This document shows, in pieces, positions 8,558 through 17,700 of a DNA stretch of 64,000 nt. Source of the stretch: Cystobacter fuscus DSM 2262 (lineage in GTDB: Bacteria; Myxococcota; Myxococcia; Myxococcales; Myxococcaceae); NCBI RefSeq assembly GCF_000335475.2, contig NZ_ANAH02000066.1, positions 558,001 through 622,000 of the forward strand, written 5' to 3'. The position numbers and the translations under genes were made by a program. Each line of letters begins with the position of its first letter. Within the stretch, counting starts at the first letter, position 1. The notes beneath the pieces were generated by a model. That model saw only the letters and a program-made list of their open reading frames with translations, made no database searches and was not told the origin of the DNA.

Positions 8558-9721
8558 ATGGGCAAAAACATGATCATGGAGAAGAACGAGGATGGATTCA
8601 GGAGCTTCCGCACGAAGGCATTCACGTCGCGCGAGCTGTCTCGTTCTGTCCCGGCGCTTTTCCTCGCGGCCGCTCTGCTCGGATGCGGAGCGGGGAGCGA
8701 GGGAGGGGAGCTGTCGGACATCGCGACGACGGCGCGCGGCGAGGACCGGCTGGAGCTGGCGACGAACCCGGCGGATGTCCTGCCCGCGCCTTCCGCCTCC
8801 GCTGTGAGCTGCACGCCGCTGTGCGGTGGGAGCTGCACGCCGGTGCAACTCGCGCAAGCTACCGGTCTCGACAAGCCCATCCTTCCCGTGGGCAACGACG
8901 TGTACTTCGCCGGGGCGATCACGTACGAGGCCAGCTACAGCTACTTCGGCCGAGTCTCCAAGCAGGGCGGCTCGAGAGTCCTGCTCGCCCAGAATCTCCT
9001 GCGCCCGCCCACGTTCTTGTCGAACGCAACCTCCGCCTACGCCGTCGTCAGATACCCGGGCAACTCGGGGCTCGGCCACCTGAACGAGATCAATCCCGAC
9101 GGAAGCATCACCCCGGTGCCGGGCATCGACGGCTCCCGCTCCCTCACCCTCACCGCCGTGGACGCGACGAAACTCTACGCGTTGTCTCTCGGTGACGGGT
9201 CCGTCTGGTCGACGTCGCTCTCCTCGGGAGGCGCCTGGACCCAGACCACCCGGTCGATCGCGAACGAGGTGGGCAGGAGCGTGCGCGTGGACGGCACCAG
9301 CGTGTACATCGTGACCGACGACGTGGCGAAGGACCAGTCCACCGTGTGGAAGGCCTCGAAGCAGGGCCTGGCGACGCCCACGAGACTCGTCACCATCCCG
9401 GGCAGCATCGTGTCGCTCACCCCGGACGAGACGGACCTCTACTTCGCCGACCGCACGGGAGGCATTTTCAAGGTGTCCAAGAGCGGCGGTGCCGTCACCC
9501 GGCTCGCGAGCACCGCGACCAATTTGTCCATCACCGTCGATGCGGAGCGCTACTACTGGTTCAATGGCACGGCCCTGACGGCGACGTGCAAGAACGGCGG
9601 TGGCTCCCAGGTGCTGGCCACCGTTTCGTCCCCTCCGGAGATCATTCCCGAAGTCATCGCGGTGGATGGAGAGGGCGTCTACTGGCGCAACTCCAGCCAG
9701 GTCTGGAAGATCGCGAAGTAG
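8558..9721 (+). CDS. Secreted beta-propeller-like lipoprotein
   Basis: 387 residues from the first ATG (8558); ATGs at 8570 and 8576 are alternatives and none has a good ribosome binding site. A hydrophobic stretch ends in ALLGCG, a lipobox. The mature protein is built of repeats of the form YFAG..., LYALSLGDGSVW, LYFADRTGGIFKVSKSGG and YYWFNG, typical of DUF5050/NHL-like propeller blades. A binding or scaffold role at the cell surface is likely. No enzyme motif is seen. Confidence 0.65.
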   Translation: MGKNMIMEKNEDGFRSFRTKAFTSRELSRSVPALFLAAALLGCGAGSEGGELSDIATTARGEDRLELATNPADVLPAPSASAVSCTPLCGGSCTPVQLAQATGLDKPILPVGNDVYFAGAITYEASYSYFGRVSKQGGSRVLLAQNLLRPPTFLSNATSAYAVVRYPGNSGLGHLNEINPDGSITPVPGIDGSRSLTLTAVDATKLYALSLGDGSVWSTSLSSGGAWTQTTRSIANEVGRSVRVDGTSVYIVTDDVAKDQSTVWKASKQGLATPTRLVTIPGSIVSLTPDETDLYFADRTGGIFKVSKSGGAVTRLASTATNLSITVDAERYYWFNGTALTATCKNGGGSQVLATVSSPPEIIPEVIAVDGEGVYWRNSSQVWKIAK

Positions 9722-9788
9722 GGTGCGCCCGACGGTCCCCGGACGGCGCGGAACTCAGCGCCGCTTCCGAAGGCCATATCCGCGGAGT

Positions 9789-11048
9789 TTACGCGGCGGA
9801 CCGTCCCGCCGCCGAGCCGGCCGGCGATACGGAGAGGGGCAGTGCCTCCAGGCCGCGCAGGCCGATGTTGGGACGCCAGCGCAGCTTCTCCGCCGGCACC
9901 GCCAGGTCGAGGCGCGGGAAGCGCCGCAGCAACGCGGGGATGGCGACCCGGGCCTCCAGCCGGGCCAGCGGAGCGCCCAGGCAGTAGTGGATCCCGTACC
10001 CGAAGGACACGTGGCGGTTCGGGGTGCGGGTGATGTCGAGCGTGTCCGCGTTCGGGAACGCCGCCTCGTCCAGGTTCGCCGAGGCGATGAGCAGGGTGAC
10101 CGCGCTGCCCTCGGGAATCCGCACGCCCGCGAGCTCCACATCCTCCTTGGCGAAGCGCGGCGCCACCTGCCCCACGGGGTTGGTGAAGCGCAGCATCTCC
10201 TCGATCGCGCTGTCGATGAGGTCGGGCTGCTCGCGCAGCTTCTGGAGCTGGTCGGGGTGCCGCACCAGCGCCAGCATCCCGTTGCCGATGAGATTCACCG
10301 TCGTCTCGTGCCCGGCGAAGAGCAGGAGGAAGACCATGGAGATGAGCTCGTCCTCGCCGAGCCGGTCCCCGCCCTCCTCGGCCTGCACCAGCGCCGTCAC
10401 CAGATCATCCCCCGGCTGGTCGCGGCGCAGCTTCACCAGCCTGCGCAGGAACCGGTTGAGCTGGAGCATGTAGGGGTAGTTGCGGATGAACGCCAGGGGG
10501 CTCATCGCCGCGGGATCCAGGACCTTGGTGATCAGCTTGCGGAAGCTGAGGCGGTCGGGTTCGGGGACGCCGAGCATCTCCGAGATGACGGTCAGCGGCA
10601 GGGGCATCGCGAACTCCTCCATGAGGTCCACGACCGGCTTCCGGGCGGCGGCGTCCAGCAGCTCCTCGGTGATCTGCTCCACCCGCCCGTTCATCTTGTC
10701 GACCATCAGGGGGGTGAACGCCTTCTGGACGAGGTTGCGCAGGCGGCGGTGATCCGGCGGATCCTTGAGCACCATGCTGGAGACGAGCATCCGCAGGATG
10801 GCCGGCACCCACCAACGGTCCAGGGAGGTGCCGCCGGGGACGTTGCGGCGGTCGTTGGCGAAGCGTGGATCCTTGAGGACGCTGACGACCTCCTCGTACC
10901 GGGGGAGGACGAAGCCCTCGCCGTAGAGGGCGGGCGAGCGGAGGACCGGCCCCAGCTTCCGCAGCTTCGCGTAGACGGGAATGGGATTGGCCCGCGCCTC
11001 CGGGGACTCGAACTCGCGCTGAAGGTTGACGCGCACTGCCTCCACCAT
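9789..11048 (-). CDS. Cytochrome P450
   Basis: 419 residues, a normal length for a soluble bacterial P450. The I-helix oxygen-binding motif AGHETT, the K-helix E-x-x-R (EEMLRF) and the haem-ligand loop FGYGIHYCLGAPLAR are all present, with the axial cysteine in HYCLG. The enzyme would hydroxylate or oxidise a small lipophilic substrate using electrons from a ferredoxin encoded elsewhere; no redox partner is adjacent. Gene neighbours give no pathway. The start at 11048 has only a weak GGTGGG upstream. Confidence 0.95.
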   Translation of the reverse strand: MVEAVRVNLQREFESPEARANPIPVYAKLRKLGPVLRSPALYGEGFVLPRYEEVVSVLKDPRFANDRRNVPGGTSLDRWWVPAILRMLVSSMVLKDPPDHRRLRNLVQKAFTPLMVDKMNGRVEQITEELLDAAARKPVVDLMEEFAMPLPLTVISEMLGVPEPDRLSFRKLITKVLDPAAMSPLAFIRNYPYMLQLNRFLRRLVKLRRDQPGDDLVTALVQAEEGGDRLGEDELISMVFLLLFAGHETTVNLIGNGMLALVRHPDQLQKLREQPDLIDSAIEEMLRFTNPVGQVAPRFAKEDVELAGVRIPEGSAVTLLIASANLDEAAFPNADTLDITRTPNRHVSFGYGIHYCLGAPLARLEARVAIPALLRRFPRLDLAVPAEKLRWRPNIGLRGLEALPLSVSPAGSAAGRSAA

Positions 11049-11154
11049 GTGGAACCCACCTGTCCGTGGCCCCTGCTCGGGGCGGTTTGGGGGGGGTAGT
11101 TATGCGCGAGGAGCCCGCTCCGCGCCAGGGCCACATTCACGAGGTGACGCCCGA

Positions 11155-11222
11155 GTAGCCGACCTGGCTGGCGATGGATTCCACGCTCGTCGTCGTCTCC
11201 AGCAGGCGGCACCACGGGTGCT
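11155..11222 (-). pseudogene. AraC-type helix-turn-helix remnant
   Basis: Read on the minus strand the stretch gives RLLETTTSVESIASQVGYSG followed by VTS and a stop, the second helix-turn-helix of an AraC regulator. Everything before it is missing. It sits just upstream of the P450 gene, whose lost regulator it may have been. Confidence 0.5.
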
Positions 11223-11240
11223 GCTGCCTCCGGGGCTTCG

Positions 11241-11867
11241 CTACCTGCCACCCCACAGCGAGATGGCCATCAGGACCCAGAACGCCTGATGCGCCAGCAC
11301 GATGAGCCAGAACGGCACCTGAAACGAAACCTTCCGGGTCTTGTGACGGAACTTCTGTTGGGCGATCAGGGCTCCCGGCCAACCGCCCAGCAGCTCAAAC
11401 AAGTGCAGCATCGACTCCGACGTCCGCCAGGAGCCACGCGTGGCGCTCCGTTTGTCGTCCCAATAGAGAGCGAAGGTCAGCAGGCTCGCTACGGGGTAGA
11501 TCAACAATGGCCAGACAGAGAGCCCGGCGACCAACAGTCGGAGGCTGCCGAGGGTCGGTAGCGTGCAGAGTGCCAGGAAGATCGCGAACTTCACCCTCGG
11601 GTTCCGCACGGCCTGGCCTTCCCTCCGCGGCTCGTGGTGGACGCTCGGCTCGTCGATGGTCAGGCTGTCCAGGTGAGCCTTCTCGGCACGCAAGCGGCCC
11701 TGGGTGTCCTTGCCCACGATGAAGCTCACCTGATCTCCGGTCTGCGGACGCCGGTCGCCGCGAAACGCGGAGATGTGCAGGAAGACCTCGTCTCCACCCG
11801 CCGTGGGCCGGATGAAGCCGAAACCCTTGTCGTCATTCCAGCGGCTGATCACCCCTGGGTTCTTCAT
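11241..11867 (-). CDS. Cold-shock domain/DUF1294 membrane fusion protein
   Basis: 208 residues. Residues 1-67 are a cold-shock domain with the RNP-like KGFGFI and VFLHISAF motifs. Residues about 90-208 are a DUF1294 membrane domain with hydrophobic segments and the conserved YWDDKRSA, LHLFELLGGWPGAL and QKFRHKTRK...FQ motifs. The combination is a known bacterial architecture; the cytoplasmic part should bind single-stranded nucleic acid at the membrane. ATG at 11867 has GAGAGA upstream. The exact role is unknown. Confidence 0.9.
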   Translation of the reverse strand: MKNPGVISRWNDDKGFGFIRPTAGGDEVFLHISAFRGDRRPQTGDQVSFIVGKDTQGRLRAEKAHLDSLTIDEPSVHHEPRREGQAVRNPRVKFAIFLALCTLPTLGSLRLLVAGLSVWPLLIYPVASLLTFALYWDDKRSATRGSWRTSESMLHLFELLGGWPGALIAQQKFRHKTRKVSFQVPFWLIVLAHQAFWVLMAISLWGGR

Positions 11868-12188
11868 GATCTCTCACTTGGAGTGCGTTCGGATACGCTC
11901 CAGAAGTTAACATGCCGTCAGGTAGCTCACCACGCCAATCGCCGTCCGCGTGCGGCAACCCCCGCGGAGCCATGAGGCGGCGCCGCATGGCAAGCCCAGC
12001 GACCGGCGCACGAGGCGCGCTCCTCACGGCTTTTTCTGCTTTGATTCGATAATCTGGTTTTCCATTGTGAGCGGCTTATGTCATGGTTAGCACATGCCGT
12101 GAAGAGGGCCTTCACCCTCCGGATGACACGCCTTTTCCGTGTGGCTTTCGGAGACCCCACATCGCAACCGAGTTGCAGAGGAAGAGAG
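11868..12188. other. Intergenic region between divergent genes, no gene seen
   Basis: 321 bases separate the cold-shock/DUF1294 gene and the DUF4082 lipoprotein gene. The right part (12030-12080) is relatively AT-rich and probably holds the promoter of the lipoprotein gene. No coding frame or strong hairpin was seen. Confidence 0.5.
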
Positions 12189-14333
12189 ATGAGCCGGTTT
12201 CACCATTCCGCGTCGCGTTTGTGTCTGTTCCTGTCGCTAGGCCTCCTCGTGGGCTGCACCCAGGGCACACCCGCTGTCCACGAACCCAGGTCCACCCCGA
12301 GTGGCCTCGCGAGTGAAATCAGTATTTTCGGCACGAGCGCGTCGCCCACCACGCTCGAGGATTCGGACACGGCCTCCGTCGAGCTGGGCGTGAAGTTCCG
12401 CTCCAGCGTCCCTGGCGCCGTCACCGGCATCCGCTTCTACAAGGGCAGCGCGGCCAACGCGGGCACGCATGTCGGGAGCCTCTGGACCCGTGCCGGGCAG
12501 CGGCTCGCCTCCGCGACGTTCACCCAGGAGACCGCGACCGGGTGGCAGACGGTGCGCTTCGCCTCGCCCGTGAGCATCGCGGCCCATACCACCTATGTCG
12601 CCTCCTACCTCGCTCCGCGCGGCCGGTACTCCGCGACGGGCGGCTACTTCGCCGGGCAGGACGCGACGAATGGCCCCCTCACCGCGCTGGCGTCCGGGGT
12701 GGATGGTCAGAACGGCGTCTATGTCTATGGAAGCGGCGGCTTCCCCACGCAGAGCTATCAGAACACCCATTACTTCGTGGACGTGCTCTTCCTCCCCACC
12801 CCCGACACGAGCGCCCCCTCCGCTCCGGGTTCGCTCGTCGCCACCGCCTCCGCGCCGGGGAGCATCCAGCTCACCTGGGGCGCGGCCACGGACGATGTCG
12901 GGGTGACGGCCTATCTCGTCTTCCGTGAGGGCGAGGAGGTCGCCTCGGTGCCTGGCACGACGCGCGGCTACAAGGACCTGGGCCTCGCGGCTTCCACGCT
13001 CTACCGCTACACGGTGAAGGCCCGGGACTTCGCGGGCAATCTCAGCGCCGCCTCCAACACGGCCTCGGCCACCACGTCCGCGCAACAGCCACCCGATGGG
13101 TTGAACCTGCCCCGTGTGCCCTGGGAGGGCGGGCCCGCCTTCTACGCCCGCTTCCCGGCCATGGCGGGCACGCCCTGGCTGTCCGAGGACTTCTTCCCCA
13201 TCGGCTACTGGGGCGCGTACACGGACGAAGAGCGGCGCATCACCACCGACAAGGCGCACGGCATCAATACCTTCCTGGAGACCTATGCCGGCAACGGCTC
13301 GTCCGCGGGATGGATGCGCCAGCATGGCATCTGGAACCTCGCCGGCTCGGGTCTGGGCGGTGAGGCGGTGGGAACGACCTTCTACGATGAGACGGACATG
13401 TGGGCCGGACCCGGGTGGGATCCGTGGACCGGCAATGTGGCCACCTATGACGTGTGCATCCCGGATGATCCGCGCCGCTGTGGCTTCACCATCTACAACG
13501 CGCTGTACCAGGAGCTGAACAACCCGAACGCCTTCATCTACGCGAACGTGGGCAAGGGCGCGCTGATGTGGTGGTCGGACGAGCAGCGGGAGATTGGCAT
13601 CAACGGCGCGGAGGGCCCGGACCCGAGGGCGAACTGGCGGTTCGGCATGGTCACCGGTGACATCTACTTCTACACGGATGGCAACATTGGTGGCGAGGCG
13701 CCCAACTGGTTCGACATTCCCGCGAACGAGGTGCGCCGGGCCGCCAACTACGGTGAAATCCTGATGACGGGCCTGCGCAGAGCGTCGGGCGCCGGCAACA
13801 ATGGCGAGCCGCGCATCCCGCTGGGCGTCATCGTGGAGCTGGGCGGACAGGCCCAGGGCAGTGTCATCACCGCCAACCAGGTGGAGGGGGCGGTGTGGTC
13901 GACGCTCATCCACGAGGCGCGCATGCTCGGGTACTTCTCGCACGTCTTCTCCGACTCCACCGCGAACCCATTCTCCACCGACGTCCTCAACGACTCGCGG
14001 GCGGAGTACCAGGCGACGCGCGAGCGCGTGAAGAAGATCAACGCCGAGGTGACCGCGCTGGCCCGGGTGCTCAACACCCAGTCCTATGTGTGGCAGTTCA
14101 ACCCGAGCCTGAGCACGATGCTCAAGTACCGCGACGGCGCGGCCTACGTCTTCGCCATGCAGAAGCGGCAGTTCACCAGCGGGACCTACACCTTCACCCT
14201 CCCGGCGGAGCTCCCCGCGAGCGGGACCCTCGAAGTGCTGGGCGAGAACCGCTCCATCTCCTACTCCGGCGGCAGGTTCACCGACTCCTTCACGGCCGAG
14301 TACACGCACCACTCGTACCGCATCCCGGACTGA
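12189..14333 (+). CDS. Multidomain secreted lipoprotein: DUF4082, FN3 and a hydrolase-like domain
   Basis: 714 residues from ATG 12189, chosen for GAGGAAGAGAG directly upstream and the lipobox LLVGCT shortly after. Residues about 40-200 are a DUF4082 domain (VTGIRFYKGSA, GSLWT, GWQTVRF, YVASYLAP, YFVDVLF). Residues about 210-300 are a fibronectin type III domain (APGSIQLTWGAATDDVGV, YTVKARDFAGNLS). The large C-terminal part (DFFPIGYWGAY, INTFLETY, FIYANVGKG, TLIHEARMLGYFSH) looks like a TIM-barrel glycoside-hydrolase-type fold ending in a beta domain, but I cannot name the family. A perfect-stem terminator follows. It probably acts on extracellular polysaccharide. Confidence 0.7.
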   Translation: MSRFHHSASRLCLFLSLGLLVGCTQGTPAVHEPRSTPSGLASEISIFGTSASPTTLEDSDTASVELGVKFRSSVPGAVTGIRFYKGSAANAGTHVGSLWTRAGQRLASATFTQETATGWQTVRFASPVSIAAHTTYVASYLAPRGRYSATGGYFAGQDATNGPLTALASGVDGQNGVYVYGSGGFPTQSYQNTHYFVDVLFLPTPDTSAPSAPGSLVATASAPGSIQLTWGAATDDVGVTAYLVFREGEEVASVPGTTRGYKDLGLAASTLYRYTVKARDFAGNLSAASNTASATTSAQQPPDGLNLPRVPWEGGPAFYARFPAMAGTPWLSEDFFPIGYWGAYTDEERRITTDKAHGINTFLETYAGNGSSAGWMRQHGIWNLAGSGLGGEAVGTTFYDETDMWAGPGWDPWTGNVATYDVCIPDDPRRCGFTIYNALYQELNNPNAFIYANVGKGALMWWSDEQREIGINGAEGPDPRANWRFGMVTGDIYFYTDGNIGGEAPNWFDIPANEVRRAANYGEILMTGLRRASGAGNNGEPRIPLGVIVELGGQAQGSVITANQVEGAVWSTLIHEARMLGYFSHVFSDSTANPFSTDVLNDSRAEYQATRERVKKINAEVTALARVLNTQSYVWQFNPSLSTMLKYRDGAAYVFAMQKRQFTSGTYTFTLPAELPASGTLEVLGENRSISYSGGRFTDSFTAEYTHHSYRIPD

Positions 14334-14348
14334 GCAGGTGACACGGGG

Positions 14349-14382
14349 CGCCCCGCGACGGAACGGTCTCCGTCGCGGGGCG
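14349..14382. terminator. Strong bidirectional hairpin terminator
   Basis: A perfect 13-base-pair stem (CGCCCCGCGACGG and its complement) with an 8-base loop lies between two converging genes, starting 16 bases after one stop and ending 33 bases before the other. Confidence 0.8.
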
Positions 14383-14414
14383 GCTTCTTCGGGCGCGTGG
14401 GGCCGGAAGGCGCC

Positions 14415-15671
14415 TCAGTGAGGCTGATACACCTGGTAGGAGAACGCGTAGATGGCGTCCGAGCCCAGGAAGGCCGCGGTATCGGTCGAATAGACGTCCA
14501 CGTAACCCCAGTCCCAGTAGTGGCCGCTCACCCAGTTGTCGTAATAGTGCAGACCATAGCCATTCGGCACGAGCACGGAGGCCGTGAAGTAGCCAAAGAC
14601 ATCCGCGACGACGTCCTTCCGGACGATGTTCGAGATCCCCTCCGTCTGGAAAAAGACGGTGACGCGGGCGAAGCTGGCCGCCTGCTGGTTGCTGTCGAAG
14701 GCCTGCCCAGTCACGATCAGCTCACACCCCTCCTTCGCCCGGAAACGCATTCCATACCCGTAATTCACGGGATGGGCGTCATTACTCCAGCAGGGCTGGA
14801 TATAGGACAGGGTCCCACTCCGGACCGGCACCGAGGGAAGCAGTGACAGCGTATAGCTTCCCGTTCCACTGGAGGAGGCGACCCGGAAGTAGTACGTGCC
14901 GGGCGACAGGGAGAGTGCGTACGTGTTTCCTTGAGCACCGCGACCCATGCTGCCCAGGTTGGAATTGAAGATGTCCAGGAAGAAGGTGCTCCCCGCGGTC
15001 TGCCCGTCCAGTCTCACGCGCAGGTTCGTCTGGGTGGTGACCTGGTAGGCGACCCAGTCCTGGTCATAAACGTTGTCGATCGTCTGCTGGAGCGTGGGCA
15101 AGCCCGATACGGCCCGGGCCTGGGTCACGTTGTCATCGGGCTCGGCCGGGTCCGGGTTGGGCGAGAACGTCGCCAGCAGGTAGAACGGGGTGGTCTCCGA
15201 CGAGCCCGCGTAGGAGGTGACGCGGATGAAATAGTAGCCTCCCGCGCTGGCCGACAGGCTGAGCTGCTCGGTCGTGCCCGGCCCGTACATGGAATCCAGC
15301 TGGTTCTCCAGGTACCCCGTGGACGCATTCAGACGGAACACGCTCAAGTCATAATCAATGGTCGCGTCGTTCGGGGGCACCATGAGGGCCGTGAGCTTTC
15401 CGGCGGAGGGCGTATGGACGTAATACCAATCCTCCTGTCCCACGGCGGTGAGGTAGTCGCCGTAGACGGCCTCCAGATTGATGGGAATGGCCTGACTCGC
15501 ATCGTGATTGTTGGCGGCCAGGGGCGACATCAGCGCGGCACTCGCGGAGAGCGTCTTCATCCCCTCGGGAGGCGCCACCGATACACGCGGAACTTGGGAA
15601 GGCGGCTGCTCCGAGCCACAACCCAGGACGGCCATCGAGGCACAGAGAAACGCCAGGAGCTTTCTTCGCAT
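14415..15671 (-). CDS. Lipoprotein with two PPC-type domains
   Basis: 418 residues from ATG 15671, chosen for AAGGAAAG upstream and the lipobox AVLGCG. Residues about 50-165 and 170-270 each form a bacterial pre-peptidase C-terminal domain (EDWYYVHTPSAGKLTALM, LSASAGGYYFIRV; QDWVAYQVTTQTNLRVRL, LSPGTYYFRV). The final 130 residues form a further beta-rich domain with FRAKEGCEL and VFFQTEG. No protease domain is present, so a binding or structural surface role is more likely than catalysis. Converges on the DUF4082 gene across a shared terminator. Confidence 0.7.
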   Translation of the reverse strand: MRRKLLAFLCASMAVLGCGSEQPPSQVPRVSVAPPEGMKTLSASAALMSPLAANNHDASQAIPINLEAVYGDYLTAVGQEDWYYVHTPSAGKLTALMVPPNDATIDYDLSVFRLNASTGYLENQLDSMYGPGTTEQLSLSASAGGYYFIRVTSYAGSSETTPFYLLATFSPNPDPAEPDDNVTQARAVSGLPTLQQTIDNVYDQDWVAYQVTTQTNLRVRLDGQTAGSTFFLDIFNSNLGSMGRGAQGNTYALSLSPGTYYFRVASSSGTGSYTLSLLPSVPVRSGTLSYIQPCWSNDAHPVNYGYGMRFRAKEGCELIVTGQAFDSNQQAASFARVTVFFQTEGISNIVRKDVVADVFGYFTASVLVPNGYGLHYYDNWVSGHYWDWGYVDVYSTDTAAFLGSDAIYAFSYQVYQPH

Positions 15672-15805
15672 GTCTATTCTTTCCTTGATCATCCGGTCTT
15701 GGAGGCTGGAGGCGGGTCCCCCCCTGCCTCGACGGGATGCGTGGCTAGATAGAGCCGCGCCGCTTCATCTGTCAAATCTTATCGTGCATGGGCTCAGTCC
15801 CCTCT

Positions 15806-16471
15806 TCAACCGATCCGCATGGACAGCTCGACATCTTCGGCGAATGGCGTGGACAGGTAGCCCGCGGCGGGCGAGCGGACGCGCGCCAGGTAGTCGGGGC
15901 TGAAGTCGGCGTTGTCGGCGATGATGAGCGCGCCCGGCCTGAGGTGGCTCTCCACCAGGTCCAGGATCTCGGGATAGAGCGCCTTGGCGCCGTCGAGCAG
16001 GATCAGGTCGATCGTTTCCGGGAGCTCGACGGCCAGCGTCCGCAGCGCGTCTCCCTCGCGGAGCTCCACCAGGTCGATGAGACCACCGGCCGTCAGGTTT
16101 TCGCGGGCGCGCTCCACCTTGGACGGCTCGAACTCGCTGGTGATCAGGCGGCCGCCGCCATTGTCACGCAGCGCCGCGGCGAGGTGCAGGGTCGAGATGC
16201 CGAACGAGGTCCCGAACTCGACGATCGTCCGCGCGTTGCAACTCCGCGCCAGCATGTAGAGCAGGGTGCCTGTCTCTCGCGAGACCGCGAGCGGAAAATC
16301 CTTCAGGCGCCCATAGAAGTCCAGGTAGTCGGTCTTGCTACGCATCCGTCTGGCCCGTTCTTCGCTGGAAAGATTGGCGAGCGCCGGGCTCGTCGTCGGC
16401 GACGTCGAGGCGGCCTCTTCGAACAACCGATCCAACAGCGGTGCAAGCGGGGAGGTGGTGAGGGTGGTCAT
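15806..16471 (-). CDS. SAM-dependent O-methyltransferase, class I
   Basis: 221 residues from ATG 16471, which has GGAGA upstream. The Rossmann SAM-binding motif is VEFGTSFGISTLHLA, followed by the acidic motif ITSEFEPSKVERA, the DLILLDGAKALY metal/SAM motif and ALIIADNADFS. This is the catechol/caffeoyl-CoA O-methyltransferase fold. The gene is divergent from a TetR regulator 92 bases away, so the regulator probably controls it. The acceptor is unknown. Confidence 0.88.
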   Translation of the reverse strand: MTTLTTSPLAPLLDRLFEEAASTSPTTSPALANLSSEERARRMRSKTDYLDFYGRLKDFPLAVSRETGTLLYMLARSCNARTIVEFGTSFGISTLHLAAALRDNGGGRLITSEFEPSKVERARENLTAGGLIDLVELREGDALRTLAVELPETIDLILLDGAKALYPEILDLVESHLRPGALIIADNADFSPDYLARVRSPAAGYLSTPFAEDVELSMRIG

Positions 16472-16515
16472 GTCTATCTCCGGTTCAAGGTGCGTCCGTC
16501 GTTGAGCCGGATTAG

Positions 16516-16550
16516 AATGCGACGAATCCGTCAGGTTTCCTATTCGCATT
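16516..16550. promoter_or_regulatory. Candidate operator between methyltransferase and TetR genes
   Basis: AATGCGA at 16516-16522 and TCGCATT at 16544-16550 form an inverted repeat of seven bases per arm in the short divergent promoter space. TetR repressors usually bind such sites, although the 21-base spacer is long. Confidence 0.35.
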
Positions 16551-16563
16551 GCCGTGCCCACCC

Positions 16564-17196
16564 ATGACCGACCGCCAAACCCCCAGGATTTCCTCACGAA
16601 AACAGCCCAAACAGGCTCGCTCGACCGAACTCGTCGCGGCGATCCTGGAAGCGGCGGCTCAGGTTTTGGCGAAGGAAGGCGCGCAGCGCTTCACCACGGC
16701 GCGGGTGGCCGAGCAGGCCGGCGTCAGCGTGGGTTCGGTGTACCAGTACTTCCCGAACAAGGCGGCGATCCTCTTCCGGCTGCAGAGCGACGAATGGCGG
16801 CGGACGTCCGAGTTGCTGAGCGGCATCCTCGAGGACGTCCGGAAACCGCCGCTGGAACGGCTGCGCCTCCTTGTCCACGCCTTCATCCGCTCGGAATGCG
16901 AGGAGGCCGGGATGCGCGTGGCACTCAACGACGCCGCCCCTCTTTATCGCGATGCGCCCGAGGCGCGGGAGGCGAGGGCGTCGGGTGACCGCGCCTTCCA
17001 GGCCTTCATACGGGAGGTGCTCCCCGAGGCCACGGAGGCGACGCGTGCATTGGCCGCCGAGCTGGTCACGACGACGCTCAGCGCGGTGGGAAAGGATTTT
17101 TCGGAAAGTCCCCGGACCCCCGCGGAGATCGAAGCCTTCGCCGAGGCCATGGCCGATATGTTCTGCGCCTACCTCGAAGGCCTCGGGAAGCGTTGA
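16564..17196 (+). CDS. TetR/AcrR family regulator, divergent from O-methyltransferase
   Basis: 210 residues from ATG 16564. A basic arm (PRISSRKQPKQARS) precedes the helix-turn-helix (VAAILEAAAQVL, FTTARVAEQAGVSVGSVYQY, FPNKAAILFRLQ). The C-terminal domain resembles the TetR group whose members often sit beside small-molecule methyltransferases or efflux genes. Probable repressor of itself and the divergent methyltransferase gene. Confidence 0.9.
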   Translation: MTDRQTPRISSRKQPKQARSTELVAAILEAAAQVLAKEGAQRFTTARVAEQAGVSVGSVYQYFPNKAAILFRLQSDEWRRTSELLSGILEDVRKPPLERLRLLVHAFIRSECEEAGMRVALNDAAPLYRDAPEAREARASGDRAFQAFIREVLPEATEATRALAAELVTTTLSAVGKDFSESPRTPAEIEAFAEAMADMFCAYLEGLGKR

Positions 17197-17223
17197 AGTA
17201 GCAGCAGCACTCGCCGCCTGCCT

Positions 17224-17622
17224 CCACACCTCTATCCCGCCTATACGCATACGCAACTCTCGGCCCTCGGAGAGGCAGGCGCCCACCCCTCCGGATCTGG
17301 AATCGTGCGGTATTTCGAGAGCGAGGGGGAGGACACCTGGGATGTGGAAGTCTGCCAGCCCTTCACGATCGATGGACCCCTACTGCTTCCAGGAGGGTTC
17401 GATGTGCTGACCCTCCCGGGAGGAACGGCGGCCTACACGGTGCATGGGGGGGAATGCGGCGGGGATTTCGGGATGCAGGGAGCCTATGAGGCGGTCTGTA
17501 ACTGGATCCGGGAACACGGCCATGAAACCCAGGGGCCCCCCTATGAGGTGTACCTGTTCGAACAGGGCAACACCGACGACACCGCCGATTACCGCACCGA
17601 AGTGGCCTGGCTGATCCGCTGA
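17224..17622 (+). pseudogene. GyrI-like effector-binding domain lacking a proper start
   Basis: The frame encodes a GyrI/AraC-effector-binding fold: LYPAYTHTQLSAL, then GIVRYFESEGEDTWDVEV, GGTAAYTVHGG, YEAVCNWIREHGH, PYEVYLF and TEVAWLI. The homologous part begins near 17224, but the first usable start is GTG 17305, inside the domain. The frame is continuous with the TetR stop at 17194-17196, with no start between. Either a short GTG-started protein of 105 residues is made or this is the 3' relic of a MerR/AraC-type regulator or a stand-alone GyrI protein. Confidence 0.6.
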
Positions 17623-17700
17623 GCCGGGAAACACCACACCCGCACGACGACGGAAAATCCACGCAAGAGGTTTCGCCAGAAGCGAAGCCAGGGAGCAGTC

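Noticed and set aside
12237-14312. A 691-codon minus-strand frame
   Set aside because: It is antisense to the DUF4082/FN3 lipoprotein gene and has no recognisable domain.
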